Shown here piece by piece: positions 6,873 through 10,059 of a stretch of 10,059 nucleotides of DNA. The stretch covers positions 1 to 10,059 of the forward strand of contig JAFPXU010000066.1 in the NCBI GenBank assembly GCA_017394605.1. Reading direction: 5' to 3'. The DNA comes from Clostridia bacterium (lineage in GTDB: Bacteria; Bacillota_A; Clostridia; Christensenellales; CAG-138). Each line of letters starts with the position of its first letter. The stretch's first letter is position 1. The notes below the pieces were generated by a model that had not been told where the DNA came from, did not search any database, and was given only the letters and a program-made list of their open reading frames with translations. The position numbers and the translations under genes were made by a program.

Positions 6873-7220
6873 ATGCACGAGATGGGAATCATCCTGCATC
6901 TGGCCAAGACCCTTGAGGAGACAGCGGCAGAGCAGAACATCAGAAAGATCACGCGCGTGACGCTGCAGGTCGGGGAGGTATCCGGAATCATCACGGACTA
7001 CTTCACGGACTGCTGGAATTACTTCCGCGGCCGTCATCCTGTGCTCGAATCCGCCGAACTGGAACTGGAGGATATCCCTGCGGTCACGTTCTGCGGAAAC
7101 TGTGAAAAGACCTACCCGACCGTGCAGTACGGACGCGAATGCCCCTACTGCCACAGCGGGGAGACCTGGCTGCTCCGCGGCAACGAGTGCATCATCAAGG
7201 AGATCGAAGTCGAGGATTGA
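6873..7220 (+). CDS. hypA: HypA, nickel metallochaperone
   Basis: HypA binds nickel through its N-terminal Met-His-Glu and passes it to client enzymes with HypB. This 115-residue protein begins MHEMG (H2 is the nickel ligand) and has the structural zinc site C74xxC77 and C90xxC93, which are all the required ligands at standard family length. It starts 1 nt after the flavoprotein stop, with AAGGAC inside the end of that gene as a possible ribosome binding site, so translation is coupled. It is the last gene of the operon, followed by an intrinsic terminator. No hypC, hypD, hypE, hypF or hydrogenase subunit gene is in the window. Confidence 0.92.
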   Translation: MHEMGIILHLAKTLEETAAEQNIRKITRVTLQVGEVSGIITDYFTDCWNYFRGRHPVLESAELELEDIPAVTFCGNCEKTYPTVQYGRECPYCHSGETWLLRGNECIIKEIEVED

Positions 7221-7246
7221 CGGGATTATCAGACAGACATGGAAGG

Positions 7247-7280
7247 TCCCGGAAGAGCATCCGCTTTTCCGGGATCTTTT
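7247..7280 (+). terminator. Rho-independent terminator after hypA
   Basis: TCCCGGAAGAGC (7247-7258) and GCTTTTCCGGGA (7263-7274) form a 12-bp stem with a single G-U wobble and an ATCC loop. TCTTTT follows immediately. It is 27 nt after the hypA stop and defines the end of the 885-7220 operon. Confidence 0.88.
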
Positions 7281-7353
7281 CGTGCCCGGGGATCCGTACC
7301 GCGGTTTGCTTTCCGAAGCCTTTTCCTTTATTCTATATAGTGTCTTTCATGAA

Positions 7354-7383
7354 GCGGACATTCTGAGATCCGCACAGTTTTTT
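7354..7383 (+). promoter_or_regulatory. Small inverted repeat plus T-run in the macro gene leader
   Basis: GCGGA (7354-7358) and TCCGC (7369-7373) could pair, and a run of six T follows at 7378-7383, directly upstream of the macro gene ribosome binding site (AAGGAG at 7390-7395). It could be a weak terminator, an operator or chance. Upstream, TATATA at 7334-7339 is a possible -10 box without a convincing -35. The rest of the 7221-7403 gap holds the hypA terminator and nothing else I can name. Confidence 0.2.
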
Positions 7384-7403
7384 GATATTAAGGAGCAGGA
7401 GTC

Positions 7404-8576
7404 ATGCCGTTCAGGATCGTTCGAAACGACATCACAAAGATGGAGACCGACGCCATCGTGAATACCGCAAACGACTATCCGACCGTCGGGACCGGATGCG
7501 ATCACGCCGTGTATGAAGCGGCGGGTTTTTCCGAACTTCTGGACTACCGGGTGAAGAACATCGGGTTCGTGCCGGAAGGCGACGTATTCCTGACGCCCGG
7601 TTTTCATCTTCCCGCAAAGCATATCATCCACGCTGTCAGCCCGCATTACTATGACGGGAAACACGGGGAAGAGAAACTGCTCCGTTCCTGCTACCGCAAA
7701 AGCCTCGAACTTGCCGCCAGGCAGGGATTCCGTTCCATCGCGTTCCCGCTGATCTCGACCGGCGGGTTCTGCTATCCGAAGGAGGAGGGGATGCGGATAG
7801 CTGTCGACGAGATCCACGCGTTTCTGCTCCATTCGGATATGCAGGTCTACCTGGTCGTGTTCGACAGAAAAGCGACGCAGATGGGAAAGAACCTCTATCC
7901 CGATCTCGAAGCGTACATCGACCAGAACTATGTGGAAGAGAAGCACCAGGAGGAATATGATTCGGTTCTGTACTCCGTGCATGACAGGCGGAAAGAACCT
8001 CCGGTGGACTTTTCCACAAATACCATCGGGCTCGGAATGCACGATACAGTTCCCGATGCATTTTTTGAGGAGCGGGAGCTGACTGCGCTTGCGATGTCTG
8101 CTCCGGTTTTTCCCGCCGCATCGTATTCCGAAGAGGAAACACCGGAAGCTGTTCCCGCTGAATCCGCCGTTTTTGAAATGGAGCCGGACGCCATTGAGGA
8201 GATGGAACGGAAGCTTCAGGAACGGATCGAACACATGACCGATACCTTTTCCGAGTATCTGCTGTATCTGATCAAAAAAAAGGGGTTGAAGAATTCCGAT
8301 GCGTATAAGGGAGCCCTTCTGGACAAGAAGGTCTTCTCCAAGATCAAAAACAACCGGGATTACCATCCGGAGAAACGGACGGCGCTCCGCCTGTGCATCG
8401 GCGCGAATCTGAATCTCGACGAATCCAAAGATTTACTGTCCCGCGCAGGATACGCACTGTCGCCCTGCGACAAGACGGACATCATCTTTTCCTACTTTAT
8501 CGAGAAGAGAATCTACGACATCTTCGAGCTGGATATCCAGCTCGAGGAGCACGGCGAACCGTGCATCATCTATTGA
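7404..8576 (+). CDS. Macro domain (ADP-ribose-binding/hydrolase) protein with C-terminal helical domain
   Basis: Residues 1 to about 175 form a macro domain, a fold that binds ADP-ribose and in many members removes it from proteins or nucleic acids. D9-I10 matches the adenine-contacting Asp, IVNTAN at 18-23 is the signature, GTGCDHAVYEAAG (29-41) is the catalytic loop with D33 kept, and STGGFCYPKEE (118-128) is the phosphate loop. The loops deviate from the usual GGGGVDGAIHRAAG and STGVYGYP, notably His to Tyr at 37 and Gly to Cys at 123. Residues 175-260 are a variable acidic linker. Residues about 265-390 are helical (EYLLYLIKKKGL, then NLDESKDLLSRAGYALS), a block I recall as recurring in Firmicutes next to or fused to regulatory domains, perhaps helix-turn-helix-like. 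The start at 7404 has AAGGAG 8 nt upstream. It leads the group with vWA and glycohydrolase genes. Confidence 0.85.
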   Translation: MPFRIVRNDITKMETDAIVNTANDYPTVGTGCDHAVYEAAGFSELLDYRVKNIGFVPEGDVFLTPGFHLPAKHIIHAVSPHYYDGKHGEEKLLRSCYRKSLELAARQGFRSIAFPLISTGGFCYPKEEGMRIAVDEIHAFLLHSDMQVYLVVFDRKATQMGKNLYPDLEAYIDQNYVEEKHQEEYDSVLYSVHDRRKEPPVDFSTNTIGLGMHDTVPDAFFEERELTALAMSAPVFPAASYSEEETPEAVPAESAVFEMEPDAIEEMERKLQERIEHMTDTFSEYLLYLIKKKGLKNSDAYKGALLDKKVFSKIKNNRDYHPEKRTALRLCIGANLNLDESKDLLSRAGYALSPCDKTDIIFSYFIEKRIYDIFELDIQLEEHGEPCIIY

Positions 8577-8583
8577 TTTCAAA

Positions 8584-8610
8584 GGTCGCTTTCAGGGCGA
8601 CCGTTTTTTT
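8584..8610 (+). terminator. Rho-independent terminator after the macro domain gene
   Basis: GGTCGC (8584-8589) pairs with GCGACC (8597-8602) across a 7-nt loop, followed by G and seven T (8604-8610). It sits 7 nt after the macro gene stop, so the vWA gene downstream probably has partial read-through or its own promoter; TATACT at 8623-8628 is a candidate -10 box. Confidence 0.75.
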
Positions 8611-8650
8611 GCCCCGGGTCGATATACTGTCCTTGAAAAGAAAAAAAGCA

Positions 8651-8667
8651 GCCGCCGGCAGGGCGGC
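8651..8667. promoter_or_regulatory. GC-rich hairpin in the vWA gene leader
   Basis: GCCGCC (8651-8656) and GGCGGC (8662-8667) form a perfect 6-bp stem with a GGCAG loop, ending just before the AGAGAGGA ribosome binding site at 8672-8679. On the opposite strand the hairpin is followed by a T-rich run (the A-run at 8640-8647), so it could also terminate antisense transcription. Either role is inferred. Confidence 0.35.
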
Positions 8668-8684
8668 AGAAAGAGAGGACAGAT

Positions 8685-9359
8685 ATGAAAAAGGGTTTGA
8701 CGGAAGTCGTATTCATTCTTGACAGAAGCGGGTCTATGGCCGGGCTGGAGCAGGACACGATCGGGGGATTCAACTCCCTTCTCGAAAAACAGAAAAAAGA
8801 GGAAGGGGAAGCGTACGTTTCCGTTGTGCTGTTCGACGACAGAACGGAGGTGCTTTACGACCGGGTCGACATTAATAAGGTCGAGCCGATGACCGACAAA
8901 CAGTACTATGTACGCGGCTGCACGGCGCTTCTGGACGCGGTCGGAGGAGCGATCCATCATATCTCCATGATCCACCGGTACGCGCGGGAAGAGGACGTCC
9001 CGGAGAAGACGCTGTTCATCATCACGACGGACGGATTGGAGAACGCCAGCCGGATCTATACCTACCGGAAGGTCAAGGAAATGGTCGAGAAGGAAAAGGA
9101 AAAGTATCACTGGGAATTCCTGTTTCTCGGCGCGAACATGGACGCGGTGCGCGTTGCCGACAGATTCGGTATCCGGAGAGACCGCGCGGTGACGTATGAG
9201 AACGACCGCGAGGGAACAAGGCTGAATTACGAGATGATGTCGAGAGCGGTCAGCTTCGCGAGATCGTCGAAATCCGCGAAGGAGATGGAGGATATGTTCG
9301 ACTCGGAGGACCTGATGTCGTCCATCAGGGCGCATTATTCTGAAAAACGCGGACAGTAA
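8685..9359 (+). CDS. Stand-alone von Willebrand factor A (MIDAS) domain protein
   Basis: The 224-residue protein is almost entirely one vWA domain, a metal-dependent protein-binding module. The metal-ion-dependent adhesion site is complete: DRSGS at 13-17, T80 in RGCTALLDA, and D116 in TTDG (114-117). GANMDA near residue 160 is also typical of cytosolic bacterial vWA proteins of the TerF/YegL type. No signal peptide or membrane segment is present, so it acts in the cytosol, probably as an adaptor that holds partners together. The C-terminal 40 residues are charged and helical. AGAGAGGA precedes the start by about 5 nt. It lies between a macro domain gene and an ADP-ribosylglycohydrolase gene, which suggests a role in ADP-ribose-dependent stress or conflict responses, but no direct function can be read from the sequence. 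Confidence 0.85.
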   Translation: MKKGLTEVVFILDRSGSMAGLEQDTIGGFNSLLEKQKKEEGEAYVSVVLFDDRTEVLYDRVDINKVEPMTDKQYYVRGCTALLDAVGGAIHHISMIHRYAREEDVPEKTLFIITTDGLENASRIYTYRKVKEMVEKEKEKYHWEFLFLGANMDAVRVADRFGIRRDRAVTYENDREGTRLNYEMMSRAVSFARSSKSAKEMEDMFDSEDLMSSIRAHYSEKRGQ

Positions 9360-9360
9360 G

Positions 9361-9368
9361 AAAGGGGG
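9361..9368 (+). promoter_or_regulatory. Ribosome binding site fixing the glycohydrolase start at 9376
   Basis: AAAGGGGG lies 7 nt before the ATG at 9376, only 1 nt after the vWA stop. A TTG at 9370 in the same frame is too close to this site to be the start. Confidence 0.65.
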
Positions 9369-9375
9369 ATTGCGA

Positions 9376-9957
9376 ATGGGAAATCATTGGCTGAACGGGA
9401 TCATGGGGGTTGTGACCGGCGACGCGCTGGGCTGTCCGGTCCAGTTTCTGGACAGAGATACGGTAGCCGGGAACCCTGTCCGCGGGATGCGCGGTCACGG
9501 CACGTTCGATCTGCCCGCGGGGACATGGACCGACGACAGCAGCATGACGCTTGCGCTACTGGACAGCATCCGCGAGAAGGGCATGTTCGATTATGAGGAT
9601 ATCATGGACCGCTTCGTGAAGTGGATGTATGGAGGCGAATACACACCGTTCGGCGAATCCTTCGACATCGGCCGCGGCACGAGCCAGGCCGTTTCAAAAT
9701 ACATGATGGATAAAGACGTCCGCACATGCGGCGGCAGATCGGCAAGCAACAACGGAAACGGCTCGCTTATGCGGATCATGCCCGCCTGTCTGTACTGCGC
9801 GGAGAAGCGCGGGAAGGGTCTGTTGTCGGACGTGGACGCCGTCAAACTGATCCACCGCGTGTCGGGGCTGACGCACAATCATCTCCGTGCCAAGATCGCG
9901 TGCGGTCTCTACTTTTTCGGTTCTATATTAAAGATTGGGGTAAGAAAAAAAGGTTAA
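9376..9957 (+). pseudogene. ADP-ribosylglycohydrolase (DraG family), truncated by insertion
   Basis: The family removes ADP-ribose from modified proteins or small molecules using a two-metal site. Visible conserved blocks are GDALGCPVQF (15-24), TWTDDSSM (50-57) with metal-binding D53 and D54, NNGNGSLMRIMP near 125-136, and THNHLRAKIACG near 165-176. The open frame is 193 residues, while intact members are usually about 260-330. The C-terminal Asp-rich motif that completes the metal site is missing. Family-like sequence stops at codon 181 (position 9918); the last 12 codons (GSILKIGVRKKG) are read from AT-rich DNA that looks like an IS end. The protein is therefore probably inactive here, with the remainder expected beyond the element, outside the window. 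Its start is 16 nt after the vWA stop, so the two were co-transcribed. Confidence 0.8.
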
Positions 9958-10059
9958 TAGATAATTCATAAAAAAGAAGGAGCATTGTGCTTCGCTCTCA
10001 AGTAAAGTTAAGTTACCACACAAAAACTCAAAGAGAGGATGACAATGCTCATATGAATC
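9919..10059 (+). mobile_element. Left end of an insertion sequence (partial), ISL3-like guess
   Basis: At about 9919 the composition changes from GC-rich coding DNA to markedly AT-rich DNA, exactly where glycohydrolase similarity ends. The new sequence begins GGTTCTATATTAAAGATTGG, which looks like a terminal inverted repeat, and runs about 130 nt of leader to a possible transposase start (ATG at 10053-10055, AAT next) at the window edge. The preceding 8 bases, ACTTTTTC (9911-9918), would be the target duplication if it is ISL3-like. The family name is a guess from the GG-start terminus; no transposase sequence is visible. Confidence 0.55.
9980..10050 (+). promoter_or_regulatory. IS leader stem-loop that masks a ribosome binding site
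   Basis: GAGCATTGT (9980-9988) and ACAATGCTC (10042-10050) are a perfect 9-bp inverted repeat. Nested inside, CTCTC (9995-9999) can pair with GAGAG (10033-10037), which is part of the ribosome binding site AGAGAGGA (10032-10039). When folded, the RNA would hide this site. Several insertion sequences use such a leader to block transposase translation from transcripts that enter from outside. Confidence 0.5.

Noticed and set aside
4211..6994. A 927-codon open frame on the minus strand, antisense to the Fe-S flavoprotein and hypA.
   Set aside because: Long antisense frames are common opposite GC-rich genes. The plus-strand frame has clear cofactor motifs and a ribosome binding site; the antisense product shows only low-complexity Arg/Asp/Val/Leu-rich sequence with no family motif.
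7102..7461. Plus-strand frames across the hypA end, the terminator and the start of the macro gene.
   Set aside because: They run through a strong intrinsic terminator and have no family motifs or ribosome binding site.
1..10059. CRISPR arrays, tRNA/rRNA genes and riboswitches.
   Set aside because: No regularly spaced direct repeats, no tRNA-like cloverleaf with a T-arm consensus, no rRNA segment and no recognisable riboswitch core was seen on either strand.

Overview
The window looks like chromosomal DNA of an anaerobic, GC-rich Clostridia-type Firmicute (gut or rumen Lachnospiraceae/Oscillospiraceae are my best guess). The reasons are strong AGGAGG-like ribosome binding sites, Fe-S/flavin chemistry, HypA/HypB, and a macro domain protein with a C-terminal block that I remember as common in Firmicutes. 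All family assignments come from motifs and memory of the families; no database search was run.

Layout. (1) Positions 1-700, minus strand: the N-terminal 233 codons of an FAD protein closely resembling the Propionibacterium (Cutibacterium) acnes polyunsaturated fatty acid isomerase; its 3' end lies outside the window. (2) Positions 701-884: an AT-rich divergent promoter region with two short palindromes. (3) Positions 885-7220, plus strand: six tightly packed genes that read as one operon. They are an adenylate-forming acyl-CoA/acyl-ACP synthetase, a dedicated acyl carrier protein, a FatA/FatB-type acyl-ACP thioesterase, HypB, a 978-residue multi-cluster Fe-S flavoprotein (NfnB/GltD-like core with ferredoxin domains at both ends), and HypA. 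A strong intrinsic terminator follows at 7247-7280. (4) Positions 7404 to about 9918, plus strand: an ADP-ribose-themed group made of a macro domain protein, a stand-alone von Willebrand A (MIDAS) protein and an ADP-ribosylglycohydrolase. (5) From about 9919 to the end: abruptly AT-rich DNA that looks like the left end of an insertion sequence. It interrupts the glycohydrolase after codon 181, before the C-terminal metal-binding region of the family. The IS leader can fold to hide a ribosome binding site.

How the genes may work together. The synthetase, ACP and thioesterase could load a free fatty acid onto a carrier protein and release it again, and the divergent isomerase acts (in its characterised relative) on free polyunsaturated fatty acids. 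This suggests a fatty-acid capture and modification locus. The link to the hypB-flavoprotein-hypA block is unexplained: no hydrogenase and no hypCDEF are present, so the nickel client is unknown. The macro/vWA/glycohydrolase group is a separate unit, probably for removing or sensing ADP-ribose, and is probably inactivated or crippled in this genome by the IS insertion.
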